Source: CAJINA01 sp964636125
GTDB lineage: Bacteria > Desulfobacterota > Desulfobacteria > Desulfobacterales > CAJINA01
DNA: 64,000 nt
Reading direction: 5' to 3'
Assembly (NCBI GenBank): GCA_964636125.1
Contig: CAZWPX010000013.1
Location: 20,319-84,318, forward strand
Shown one piece after another: positions 18,150 through 25,993 of this stretch. The position numbers were made by a program, and so were the translations under genes. Each line of letters begins with the position of its first letter. Position 1 is the first letter of the stretch. The notes below the pieces were generated by a model. The model was not told where the DNA came from, ran no database searches, and worked only from the letters and a program-made list of their open reading frames with translations.

Positions 18150-19055
18150 CTACCGGTGCCAGGCTTCTAATTGTGGCACCGCCTGCTTCAGGCGGGCCAG
18201 CGTATCGGGGGTGTTGAATAATTTCCGACACAACTCGCATTTGCTGTAAGTGATGATTTCGCGTGCCGGCAGGCCTGCAAATGAAGCGATATGGGTAATC
18301 CCCATGGTTCGAATCAGGTTGTACAATCGGTCGGTTTCACTTTTGGTAAAGAGCGCTTCCGGCGGATGGTCATGCAGGCTGCCCAGGTAGAAAAAATCGG
18401 TCTCCGAAAAATGGATCCCGGCATCGCAGCAGGCGTACATGTCGAGATCCGGGGTCAGGTAGGGGTTCATGTCGCAGCAGTTAGCCTGATAGTCGGTGAG
18501 GATAGGCCGGCGTTTGAATGCGGCCGCCCGGCCGGCATAGATGACGGGTTCGGGGAAAAAAGTGAGGTCGTGATCACGCAGAAACTGCTCATAGGGGTCA
18601 TCCGCTTTTGAAAAATCGGTCACAAATGAAACAAAATAATCCAGCCCGGACTTCTGGCAGCTTTGCGCGGCATTGAGTATATTGTGCCGATTGACATGTT
18701 GCTGATGCCACCGCGAGAAACTCAGCCGTAACTGGCAAAGCCCGTTTTTTTTCAGCTTTAAGACATGGCGGTGGGATGATTCCTCCGTTTTGGCCCAGAA
18801 AGAATTGGTCACCATTCTTGTATAAATTCCGATTTGCCCGCACGATTTCACCAGCGCAGCCATGTCATCAAAATACAAAAATGGCTCACCCGCAGAAAAG
18901 CTAATGCCGCCGACACCCGCCTGCGCCATTTTGACAATGATCTCTTTGGCCCGATTAAGATCCATCTTCCGTCCGCTGGAAAGATTTTTTGTGGCCACGC
19001 AATGCGCACACCTGATATTGCAGCGGGTCGAGTATCCAAAAGCCAATTTACGCAT
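18150..19055 (-). CDS. Radical SAM protein
   Basis: About 301 residues. The radical-SAM cluster motif is C-N-I-R-C-A-H-C at residues ~12-19 and the SAM-binding stretch is GGISFSAGEPFLY. Further cysteines (NCCDMNPY, YACCDAG, KCELCRKL) in the C-terminal third look like an auxiliary cluster-binding region. Such proteins modify peptides or cofactors; no partner peptide gene is visible next to it. The ATG at 19055 was chosen over the preceding TTG because GAGG lies at suitable distance. truA is 16 bases upstream on the same strand. Confidence 0.85.
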   Translation of the reverse strand: MRKLAFGYSTRCNIRCAHCVATKNLSSGRKMDLNRAKEIIVKMAQAGVGGISFSAGEPFLYFDDMAALVKSCGQIGIYTRMVTNSFWAKTEESSHRHVLKLKKNGLCQLRLSFSRWHQQHVNRHNILNAAQSCQKSGLDYFVSFVTDFSKADDPYEQFLRDHDLTFFPEPVIYAGRAAAFKRRPILTDYQANCCDMNPYLTPDLDMYACCDAGIHFSETDFFYLGSLHDHPPEALFTKSETDRLYNLIRTMGITHIASFAGLPAREIITYSKCELCRKLFNTPDTLARLKQAVPQLEAWHR

Positions 19056-19071
19056 CAATCCAAATCCTCAA

Positions 19072-19812
19072 TCAATATTCGACGGATACTAAAAACAAAC
19101 CCTGCGGCGGGGCGGTGGCCCCGGCCTGTCCGCGATCCCGGGAGGCCAGAATTTTTCCAAAACAAACCGGTGTGATCCTGCCCGTACCCACCTCTACCAG
19201 TGTCCCCACGATGTTTCTGACCATGTAGCGCAGGAACCCATCTCCCTCGATTTCAAAGATCAGGTACCCGTTGGCACTTTTCGCCAGATCGGCCCTGAAG
19301 ATGTTCCGAATGGTCGAAGATCGCGGACTGCCCGTGCCTTCGAAGGCCTTGAAATCGTGTTGCCCGGTGACCAGGTCGGCGGTGGCCTGCATGTCCGCAA
19401 CCCGGAGTTCTTTGCGGACGTGCCACACATAACGATGGTCCAGGGCGGACGGGAGTCTGCGATTTAAAATTCGGTAACGATAGGTTTTGCGTTTGGCGTC
19501 GTAGCGGGCGTGAAAGGATTCCGGCACTGCTGCACAGGTCTTTATCACAATATCAGCGGGCAGCAGGCTGTTCAGGCCGCGTAAAAAATCTTCCGGCTTG
19601 ATGGCGGACGTACAGGTGAAATGGGCCACCTGGCCCAGGGCGTGAACACCGGCGTCCGTTCGTCCGGATGCGATCAGGGTGATGGCCTGCCGGGTCATGA
19701 CAGTGATCGCTTTTTCGATTTCGGCCTGGATGCTGGCGTCTGATTTTTGGCGTTGCCAGCCGTGATAGGCGGTCCCGTCATACTCAATCACCAGTTTGAA
19801 TCTATTTTCCAT
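19072..19812 (-). CDS. truA: tRNA pseudouridine(38-40) synthase
   Basis: 246 residues, normal TruA length. The catalytic aspartate lies in SGRTDAGVHALGQ, and the conserved start FKLVIEYDGTAYHGWQ and the C-terminal FLRYMVRNIVGTLVEVG are present. It isomerises uridines 38-40 of the tRNA anticodon arm. The neighbouring AEC gene (20 bases upstream) and radical SAM gene (downstream) are co-directional and probably share a transcript. Confidence 0.97.
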   Translation of the reverse strand: MENRFKLVIEYDGTAYHGWQRQKSDASIQAEIEKAITVMTRQAITLIASGRTDAGVHALGQVAHFTCTSAIKPEDFLRGLNSLLPADIVIKTCAAVPESFHARYDAKRKTYRYRILNRRLPSALDHRYVWHVRKELRVADMQATADLVTGQHDFKAFEGTGSPRSSTIRNIFRADLAKSANGYLIFEIEGDGFLRYMVRNIVGTLVEVGTGRITPVCFGKILASRDRGQAGATAPPQGLFLVSVEY

Positions 19813-19831
19813 TGTGAGGCCAATCCTGATG

Positions 19832-20749
19832 TTAAAAAAAGATCAACAAAACGGCTGTCAGCGACAAGAACGACAGGATCGTGGACAGCACGATGGAGGC
19901 CGCCGCCAGCCGGGTATCGCTGCCCAGTTGAGAAGAGAGCACATACAGGGCCGTGGAGGCGGGCAGTGCAAAAAATATCATGCCGGTCTGAACTTCAAAG
20001 CGATTCACGGCGAAAAGCGTTAGGAATCCGAAACCCACCAGCGGCAGCAGGATTAATTTGATCCCGGCCGCGACCAGGGATGGCCGTATATAACCGGCCA
20101 GGGTTTTAAACGACAGGGAACCACCAATACTGAGCAGGGCCAGTGGCAGGGTTACCATGGAGATCAGGCGCAGGGTGTTGTCAATAAACACTGGAAAGGT
20201 GTTGATGAAGCGGGCGTAGAACAGGCCCGCCAAGCAGGCGATAACCAGCGGGTTTGAAACCAGGGCTTTCAGCGTCAGCCCCACACGTGTTTCCCGGGAG
20301 CCTTTGTTCTCGCTGTACCAAGAGAGTGTGGCCACCGCCAGGACGTTTATGAAGGGTATGATAAAGCCGATCAGGATCCCGAAATGGCGGATGCCGGGCT
20401 CACCCAGGGCGCTGAGAATAATGGCCATGCCGATATAGGTGTTAAATCGGTAGCAGCTCTGGGAGAATGAACCGGCCTGGTAAGCGCTTATTCGGAAGAT
20501 TTTCAGTGCGAAGGCGCTCACCAGATAGGTGACGGCTACTGCTGCCAGGGCCGCACCGCAAAAGCGCCAGGGAATGCCGGCTGCGGTCTTGGCACCCCCG
20601 ATTTTCCAGAAGAGCATGGCCGGAAAGAAGATGAAGTAGACCAGGCGGTCTGCGGTCTGCAAAAACAGATCTCCGGTAATTCGGTAGTGCTTCAATCCTA
20701 CCCCCAGTACGACGAGGGCGAAAACAGGGAAGAGTGAGTTGAGGACCAT
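19832..20749 (-). CDS. AEC (auxin efflux carrier) family transporter
   Basis: 305 residues with about ten hydrophobic helices, starting MVLNSLFPVFALVVLGVGL. Typical of bacterial AEC permeases (MdcF/malonate-type and related carboxylate carriers): two five-helix halves with the polar central segment FSQSCYRFNTYIG and the second-half TLPLALLSIGGSLSF. The substrate is unknown. No good ribosome binding site is visible. It heads the minus-strand group AEC-truA-radical SAM and is divergent from the dual-CXXC selenoprotein gene. Confidence 0.88.
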   Translation of the reverse strand: MVLNSLFPVFALVVLGVGLKHYRITGDLFLQTADRLVYFIFFPAMLFWKIGGAKTAAGIPWRFCGAALAAVAVTYLVSAFALKIFRISAYQAGSFSQSCYRFNTYIGMAIILSALGEPGIRHFGILIGFIIPFINVLAVATLSWYSENKGSRETRVGLTLKALVSNPLVIACLAGLFYARFINTFPVFIDNTLRLISMVTLPLALLSIGGSLSFKTLAGYIRPSLVAAGIKLILLPLVGFGFLTLFAVNRFEVQTGMIFFALPASTALYVLSSQLGSDTRLAAASIVLSTILSFLSLTAVLLIFF

Positions 20750-20834
20750 ATAAGGTATTGAGACCTTTACGGGGCAGCATTAACCTCAAGGTTTGCAACG
20801 TTGGGGTTAACAGCTTGTTAAACGTGAACGATGT

Positions 20835-20916
20835 CTCCGGCTGGCCGGAGAGTTTTGATTTGACATACAATCCGGAACTTGTCAAATTACATCGTTGATG
20901 TACTGTTATATAACAG
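20835..20916. promoter_or_regulatory. Palindrome-rich divergent intergenic region
   Basis: Three symmetric elements lie between the divergent AEC and dual-CXXC genes: CTCCGGC-TG-GCCGGAG (20835-20850); ATTTGACA (20858-20865) matched by TGTCAAAT (20880-20887); and CTGTTATATAACAG (20903-20916), which sits where a -10 box could be. They may be operator or promoter sites; no assignment is possible. Confidence 0.4.
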
Positions 20917-20938
20917 AATTGAGTTCAGCTGGGGGCGC

Positions 20939-21133
20939 ATGAAATTAATGAGGGATGATACCAGAGCGGACTGCCCTGATTGCGGCCGGCAGCTGGTGGT
21001 GAAACATACCTGAACCAGGGTTGCACTGGCCTGCAAGGTTTGCGGGCGTGATTATCCCCTGGAACAGTTTACGGAAGAGTTGGATGATGAGTTTGAACGG
21101 CAATTTGCCAACGTACGGTGTGACCGCCTATGA
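20939..21133 (+). CDS. Dual CXXC motif small (seleno)protein, UGA decoded as Sec at codon 25
   Basis: A 64-codon frame from ATG 20939 to TGA 21131-21133 is interrupted only by TGA at 21011-21013. The translation has two zinc-ribbon knuckles, CPDC (residues 12-15) and CKVC (33-36), with the UGA between them in the context VVKHT-U-TRVALAC, and a conserved-looking tail YPLEQFTEELDDEF. This fits a small protein family annotated as dual CXXC motif small (seleno)protein in Desulfobacterota (from memory). Support for read-through: coding-like sequence continues past the UGA, it includes the second CXXC, and the final stop overlaps the next gene's start as ATGA. Role unknown; a redox or metal function is likely. 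Confidence 0.75.
21013..21040 (+). promoter_or_regulatory. SECIS-like hairpin after the UGA of the dual-CXXC gene
   Basis: AACC (21013-21016) pairs with GGTT (21037-21040). Inside, TTGCA (21021-21025) pairs with TGCAA (21032-21036) around the loop CTGGCC. The inner stem-loop resembles the GGUUGCA-loop-UGCA shape of the E. coli fdhF element, but it lies a few bases closer to the UGA than usual. Confidence 0.5.
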
Positions 21134-21846
21134 CATCCATGCGGCTTCAAAAATTTCTTTCGGCCGCGGGGATCTGTTCGCGGCGCAAAGGCGAAACCTT
21201 CATTACCGCCGGCCGGGTACAGGTCAACGGGAAAACGGTCAGGGAGCTGGGCGTCAAGGTCGAGCCGGGCAAAGACCAGGTGTGGGTGGACGGGCAACTG
21301 GCAGCCATCAAGGCAGACAACGTCTACCTCGCCCTGAACAAGCCCCCCGGTTATGTCACCTCCTGCGATCACCCCGGTGAAAAAATTGTCCTGGACCTGG
21401 TGGATATTGGCCGAAGGGTTTTTCCTGTGGGCCGTCTGGACAAGGATTCATCCGGGCTGCTCCTTTTGACCGATGACGGGCGAATTCATCATCGCCTATC
21501 CCATCCCTCCTTCGATCACGAAAAAGAATATGACGTCACCGTGACAAAGCCGTTGACAGATAGAGTTTTGCAAAAAATGGCCCGGGGACTGATGCTAAAG
21601 GGGACCCGCACAAGACCGGCGAAAATAAAGAAACTATCGCCAGTGCGCTTCAACATCGTTCTTCAGGAAGGGCGCAACCGGCAGATTCGCCGGATGGTTG
21701 CCAAGGTGGGGCACAAAGTGGTGACGCTCAACCGTATCCGGGTGGCCCACATCCGGCTGGGCAAACTGCGACCCGGTGCATGGCGCCATCTTTCCCCCCC
21801 AGAGAAAAAAGCCCTGCTGGCGATTGTTGCCCAGTCCGGGTTGTAA
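21130..21846 (+). CDS. RsuA/RluB/RluF family pseudouridine synthase
   Basis: 238 residues. An S4 RNA-binding domain (RLQKFLSAAGICSRRKGE) is followed by the catalytic domain with the aspartate in VGRLDKDSSGLLLLTDDG and the family C-terminal motif LQEGRNRQIRRM. It modifies a uridine in rRNA; which position (RsuA, RluB, RluE or RluF type) cannot be told. The ATG overlaps the stop of the selenoprotein frame (ATGA), implying translational coupling. In that case its expression may depend on UGA read-through upstream. Confidence 0.92.
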   Translation: MTSMRLQKFLSAAGICSRRKGETFITAGRVQVNGKTVRELGVKVEPGKDQVWVDGQLAAIKADNVYLALNKPPGYVTSCDHPGEKIVLDLVDIGRRVFPVGRLDKDSSGLLLLTDDGRIHHRLSHPSFDHEKEYDVTVTKPLTDRVLQKMARGLMLKGTRTRPAKIKKLSPVRFNIVLQEGRNRQIRRMVAKVGHKVVTLNRIRVAHIRLGKLRPGAWRHLSPPEKKALLAIVAQSGL

Positions 21847-22031
21847 TACACGACCAAATATAATAGAGTGAACAAAGTTGTGGCCTGCGCAGCACTTCCT
21901 TTTAAGGTCTTAGCCTCCGTTTTACGTTCTGATTTGAGCGATTTTCAAGTTTGCCGCAGGTACAAAGAGCTGGCAACACGCACCCTGCCAGGCTGTTGGC
22001 CGGTCAACGCAAGCTGCTGCCTGAGGTCACT

Positions 22032-23399
22032 ATGGAACAAAGAGCACCTCAATCTGCACGTATCCCGCTGGTGGTCAGAATCCTCCTGCCCCCCCTGTTA
22101 AGCATCGGATTGTTCATGATAGTTATTTACTTGCTGATTCTGCCGACCATGGAAAATCGGATCATAGACACCAAAAGAGAAATGGTCCGCGAACTGGTGG
22201 CGACGGCCTGGGGGACCCTGGCTGCCTATGGTGCGCTGGAAAACGCCGGTCGATTCACTCGGGAGCAGGCCCAGGCAGGTGCTGTTGAGCACCTGCGTCA
22301 GCAGCGTTACGGCCCCGAAGGGAAAGATTATTTCTGGATAAGCAATATGCAGCCCCGGATGATCATGCATCCCTACCTGCCGCAGCTTGAGGGTCAGGAC
22401 ATGTCGAATCATACTGATTCAGCCGGCAATCGGATGGTGGTCGCTATGACCCGGGTGGTCCGTGAGCAGGGTGCCGGGTTCGTGGAATATATCTGGCAGT
22501 GGAAAGACAACCCGGCCCGGGCGGGGAAGAAACTATCTTACGTGAAGGGCTATGCCCCGTGGCAATGGGTTGTGGGTACCGGGATTTACCTGGAGGATGT
22601 GCGCCACGAGGTGGCCGCTGTCAGCCGGAAACTGGCCCTCGTGTCTCTGGGAATTCTCGCTCTCGTGTCGGTGCTGTTGGCCTATCTGACGCGGCAGGCG
22701 TTTGCCATAAACGCGGAACGCCGGAAGGCCCAGAATGTCCTCAGGGCCAGTGAAGAAAGCTACCGTTCGGTGATGACCGCCGTTCCTGACCCGGTTGTGG
22801 TCTACGACATAAAGGGCCGGGTAGAGTACATCAACCCGGCTTTTACCCGGTTTTTTGGCTGGGACATGGCAGAACTCAAAGGCCGGCGGGTGGACTTTGT
22901 ACCAGCTGATTCGCAGGACGACACGCGTGTAAAAATTCAAAAAACGATCGAAACCGGTTTTTGCCCCGCCTACGAAACCAGACGGTACAACAAGGCCGGT
23001 GACTTGCTGCATGTGAGCCTCAGCGCGGCGAATTATCGGGATGACACCGGCAAACCCCTGGGCATTGTCGTGAACCTGCACGACATCTCGGAATTGAAAC
23101 GCACCGAGGCGGAATTGGAAAAGCACCGGGGGCATCTGGAGGAACGGGTGCGGGGCCGGACTGCGGAACTTGAAGCTACCCTGGCACAGGTTAAAACGCT
23201 CAGCGGCCTGGTGCCGATCTGTTCCGCCTGCAAGAAAATACGTGACGACCACGGTTTCTGGAATCAGATTGAGACCTACATCGAAAAGCACTCAGAGGCC
23301 CTCTTTTCCCACGGCTTGTGCCCGGATTGTTCCCACGCCATGTATAAAGATCAGGCCTGGTATAAGAAAAAAATGGGTAACCCGGAGGGCACCGGGTAA
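22032..23399 (+). CDS. Membrane sensor with Cache and PAS domains and a C-terminal cysteine motif
   Basis: About 455 residues from ATG 22032 (GAGGT upstream). A transmembrane helix (~15-40) precedes a periplasmic single Cache domain with the typical GPEGKDYFWISNMQPRMIMHP and GYAPWQWVVGTGIYLEDV. A second helix (LVSLGILALVSVLLAYL), a PAS domain (VMTAVPDPVVVYDIKGRV to VVNLHDISELKR), a coiled coil and the tail SGLVPICSACKKIRDDHGFW with HGLCPDCSH follow. No kinase, GGDEF or methyl-accepting output is present. The tail is a recurrent ending in proteobacterial PAS sensors and looks like a metal-binding site. Ligand and output are unknown. Confidence 0.82.
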   Translation: MEQRAPQSARIPLVVRILLPPLLSIGLFMIVIYLLILPTMENRIIDTKREMVRELVATAWGTLAAYGALENAGRFTREQAQAGAVEHLRQQRYGPEGKDYFWISNMQPRMIMHPYLPQLEGQDMSNHTDSAGNRMVVAMTRVVREQGAGFVEYIWQWKDNPARAGKKLSYVKGYAPWQWVVGTGIYLEDVRHEVAAVSRKLALVSLGILALVSVLLAYLTRQAFAINAERRKAQNVLRASEESYRSVMTAVPDPVVVYDIKGRVEYINPAFTRFFGWDMAELKGRRVDFVPADSQDDTRVKIQKTIETGFCPAYETRRYNKAGDLLHVSLSAANYRDDTGKPLGIVVNLHDISELKRTEAELEKHRGHLEERVRGRTAELEATLAQVKTLSGLVPICSACKKIRDDHGFWNQIETYIEKHSEALFSHGLCPDCSHAMYKDQAWYKKKMGNPEGTG

Positions 23400-23416
23400 A
23401 AAAATCAAAAAACCTC

Positions 23417-23474
23417 TTGACAGGCGTGCGCGTATGGCGTACTTTCATTTCGAAAGTTATCGAATTGTAAAATA
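23417..23474 (+). promoter_or_regulatory. Promoter and operator of the arsR-type gene
   Basis: TTGACA (23417-23422), 17 bases, TACTTT (23440-23445), then the operator TTCGAAAGTTATCGAATTG starting at 23449 and running into TAAAATA. It matches the element at 38186-38211 at 24 of 26 positions, and the operator sits at the same place relative to the -10 in both. This suggests ArsR autorepression. Confidence 0.65.
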
Positions 23475-23489
23475 GGGATTGAGAGAAGT

Positions 23490-23786
23490 ATGGAAACAGC
23501 AAGGCTGGCAAAAATACTCAAAGCGCTGTCGCATCAGAAACGACTTGAATTGTACCTCGAAATTGCCCGGCACACTGAGAGCGATTATGAGGCCGAAAAC
23601 TGCGAATGTTTTATCTGCGACATTATGGAATCTCTCAAGATAGGAGCGCCCACCGTTTCACACCATCTCAAGGAACTTACCAATGCCGATTTGATTACCA
23701 CCGAAAGGCGGGGCAAGTTTCTGGTGGCCCGGGCGAAGAAAGAGACCCTGGATGAGGTTCGGAAAGTTTTGAACATTATGGCGTAA
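23490..23786 (+). CDS. ArsR family transcriptional regulator
   Basis: 98 residues, a winged-helix HTH_5 protein: LKALSHQKRLELYLEIA at the start, recognition helix region GAPTVSHHLKELTNADLI and wing TTERRGKFLVARA. A cysteine pair (ENCECFICDIMESL, ~residues 36-44) just before the HTH could sense metal, metalloid or thiol reagents, but it is not the classic ELCVCDL arrangement of ArsR, so the signal is unknown. It is flanked by two copies of a TTCGA-type operator (23449 and 23805); a third lies at 38186. Confidence 0.9.
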   Translation: METARLAKILKALSHQKRLELYLEIARHTESDYEAENCECFICDIMESLKIGAPTVSHHLKELTNADLITTERRGKFLVARAKKETLDEVRKVLNIMA

Positions 23787-23804
23787 TTTTTTTTGGGCTT
23801 AACA

Positions 23805-23913
23805 TTCGACACTTGTCGAAGTGTAGAATATTCGAATTGTTTGCTGGGTGTTCTGGCAAGCGGCCAGGTTTTTTTTTAAGATGAAAGTTCGATAGTTGTC
23901 AAATACTACAAAA
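23805..23913 (+). promoter_or_regulatory. Operators upstream of the exported protein gene
   Basis: TTCGACACTTGTCGAAGTG begins at 23805 (26-base element, 23 of 26 identical to the one at 38186). A weaker copy, TTCGATAGTTGTCAAAT, begins at 23888, and an isolated TTCGAATTGT lies at 23831. The gene at 23943 is thus a probable target of the adjacent ArsR protein. Confidence 0.55.
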
Positions 23914-23942
23914 ATAGAATTAACTACGCAAAGGAGCACAAC

Positions 23943-24341
23943 ATGAAAAGCACAATGAAAAAAACTGCAATGATCGTAGCGGGTATGCTGACCCTGGTAC
24001 TGGTATCGGGAAATGTGTTGATGGCTGAGGAGAACAAGGCGGGCGGGCTGCTTCCGGCAGGTGACCTGGCGTTCATAGGCACAGGCTTCCAACCCGAGGG
24101 TACAATGCCGGCCGGAGAGATTACGGCACCGCCATCCGATTTGATTACTGCGGCGGACCTGGCTCTTGTGGTGAGGCCGTATATAGTCTCAACTGGAGTC
24201 CTCAGGCCGCAGGAGACTGCTGCCCGGGTTGGCATTATCACCGCGGCAGATTACCGGTTCCTGACCGGGGGCCAGGCAGCTGCCATATTCACTGTTTTTG
24301 GAGACCTGGCTGACTCTCTGGCCACACGCATCGGGCAATAA
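23943..24341 (+). CDS. Small exported protein of unknown function
   Basis: 132 residues with a signal peptide (MKSTMKKTAMIVAGMLTLVLVSGNVLMA, cleavage after the last A). The mature part has no cysteine and contains repeating hydrophobic segments with a common shape (LLPAGDLAFIGTG; LITAADLALVVRP; IITAADYRFLTGG), suggesting a small internal repeat. No family was recognised. GGAG precedes the ATG. The intergenic DNA carries two ArsR-type operators, so it is likely co-regulated with the regulator 156 bases upstream and with the redox genes at 38239. Confidence 0.7.
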   Translation: MKSTMKKTAMIVAGMLTLVLVSGNVLMAEENKAGGLLPAGDLAFIGTGFQPEGTMPAGEITAPPSDLITAADLALVVRPYIVSTGVLRPQETAARVGIITAADYRFLTGGQAAAIFTVFGDLADSLATRIGQ

Positions 24342-24374
24342 GCCGGCATAACAAAAACAGGATTTTGGTTTTTG

Positions 24375-25742
24375 TCATCGCAGGTCTTTCTTGGGATCAA
24401 TTCCGTACTTCTTCATGCGCTTCCAGACAGTCACCCGGCTGACCCCCAGGTTTCGAGCGGCTGCTGACTGATTGCCGCCGGCCTCGCGCAAAACCTGGAT
24501 CAAGCGGGCCCTTGCATCCAGACAGCTCTCATCCAAACGGCATTCAGGCTTGATGATATCGGACGCCGAAACAATTTTAGACGGCAGGTGGGCAATCCCG
24601 ATGGCACCGGTCTGGCAAAGTACAAAGGCGTACTCGATAGCGTTTCTGAGTTCTCGGACGTTCCCGGGCCAGGAATAGAGTGTCATTTTTTCAAGGGCCT
24701 CGGGGGTGAGTCCCAGGATTTTCTTGCCGGAGGTCGCTGCGTTCCGACGGATGAAATTCTGGGCGATCAGCGGAATATCTTCCCGCCTTTCAGCCAATGC
24801 GGGACATTCGAGGGGAAAGACATTGATCCTGAAAAAAAAATCCTCCCGGAACTGATCGGCTGTAATCATTTCTTCCAGATTTTTATTCGTGGCAGATATG
24901 ATCCGGACATCCACCGGTATTGACCGGTGGTCACCAACCCGCTCAATTCTTTTATCTTCCAGGACCCTTAACAGTTTTACCTGGAGAGAAAGGGGAATAT
25001 CCCCGATTTCATCGAGCAGGATAGTGCCCTCGTGGGCGGCCTCAAAGCGGCCCACGCGGGCCTTGTCCGCCCCGGTGTAAGCCCCTTTCACATGTCCGAA
25101 CAACTCACTTTCCAGCAGGTTTTCGTTGAGGGCGGCACAGTTTACTTTGATGAAGGACTTGTCGCTTCTGGGACTTTCCCGGTGAATGGCGCGTGCGACC
25201 AGCTCTTTCCCGCTGCCGCTCTGACCCTGGATCATTACCGGCGTGTCGGACTGGGCGACATTGTCGATCATGGCAAACAGGTTCTGCATCCTGGGCGACT
25301 TGCCCAGGATGCCGTGGTAGCCCTCGGTAAGCTGAAAGGTCTGTTTGAGTGACTTTATCTCCTGCTGCTGGCGGACTGTATCGGTGATATCGGTGAGGGT
25401 CTCAGCCGCGCCAATAACGTTTCCCAACTCATCTTTGAGGACTTTCGCATTCTTCAATATGTGAACGGACCGACGGTCCTTGTTAGTGATCAGGCACTTT
25501 TTTTCTCTGACACTTTCCGTCACGAATAGCTGGCAGAACTTATCGGGGACCTCTTCTCCCAGTAGCTTACAACCGGTACAGTTCAAGAGCCGGCAGGATT
25601 TTCCCATGAGTTCACTGGCCTTGTATCCGGTAACCCTTTCAGCGGCCTTATTGGCTGCCAATATCTTTCCCCGGGGGCTTACCACAAGCAGACCGTCCTG
25701 CAGCGTATCCACGATTGTTTTCCAGTGTTTGGCTACATCCAT
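24375..25742 (-). CDS. Sigma-54-dependent transcriptional activator with PAS domain
   Basis: 455 residues in the order PAS (~1-125), AAA+ (~145-385), Fis-type HTH (~420-445). Walker A is GQSGSGKE at 173-180, the sigma-54 contact loop is GAYTGA at 220-225 and the HTH is NQSAAARNLGVSRVTVWKR. There is no receiver domain, so it senses directly. The PAS domain is unusually rich in cysteine (C50, C55, C58, C70, C83), which suggests a redox, metal or sulfur-species signal. It is divergent from the porin operon and faces GTTAAC palindromes and a -24/-12 promoter, so it very probably controls that operon. Confidence 0.93.
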   Translation of the reverse strand: MDVAKHWKTIVDTLQDGLLVVSPRGKILAANKAAERVTGYKASELMGKSCRLLNCTGCKLLGEEVPDKFCQLFVTESVREKKCLITNKDRRSVHILKNAKVLKDELGNVIGAAETLTDITDTVRQQQEIKSLKQTFQLTEGYHGILGKSPRMQNLFAMIDNVAQSDTPVMIQGQSGSGKELVARAIHRESPRSDKSFIKVNCAALNENLLESELFGHVKGAYTGADKARVGRFEAAHEGTILLDEIGDIPLSLQVKLLRVLEDKRIERVGDHRSIPVDVRIISATNKNLEEMITADQFREDFFFRINVFPLECPALAERREDIPLIAQNFIRRNAATSGKKILGLTPEALEKMTLYSWPGNVRELRNAIEYAFVLCQTGAIGIAHLPSKIVSASDIIKPECRLDESCLDARARLIQVLREAGGNQSAAARNLGVSRVTVWKRMKKYGIDPKKDLR

Positions 25743-25780
25743 CTCAAGATCTCCATTGTGTAAATCTGTAAACTCAAAAG

Positions 25781-25869
25781 GTTAACACTGTTAACATAAC
25801 CCCTGTTAACAGGGATTGCAAGGGTTTAAGGAGGATAACATAATAACTAATTAAATACAGATAGTTAAC
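25781..25869 (+). promoter_or_regulatory. Upstream activator sites: GTTAAC palindromes
   Basis: Four GTTAAC cores: 25781-25786, 25790-25795, 25805-25810 (inside the perfect 14-bp palindrome CCCTGTTAACAGGG, 25801-25814) and 25864-25869. They lie 30-115 bases upstream of a sigma-54 promoter and next to the start of a Fis-type activator, the expected place for its binding sites. Confidence 0.65.
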
Positions 25870-25894
25870 ATGCATTTCCTGGTGGATGGAGCCC

Positions 25895-25912
25895 TTGGCA
25901 TAGACCTTGCGG
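25895..25912 (+). promoter_or_regulatory. Sigma-54 (-24/-12) promoter
   Basis: TTGGCATAGACCTTGCGG: GG at 25897-25898 and GC at 25909-25910 with exactly ten bases between them, close to the TGGCAC-N5-TTGC consensus. It would start transcription near 25922, about 70 bases before the porin ATG. Confidence 0.82.
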
Positions 25913-25993
25913 TTATCAGCTTCCAGGTTAGGCCCTTATTGGTGCGCCGGGGTAACGGCGTTTTCAGTCAACCAGGAAAAGATGGAGGTGATT

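Noticed and set aside
24347..24375. ACAAAAAC/GTTTTTGT pairing between convergent genes as a terminator
   Set aside because: Position is right for a bidirectional terminator but the stem is almost all A-T and weak; not called.
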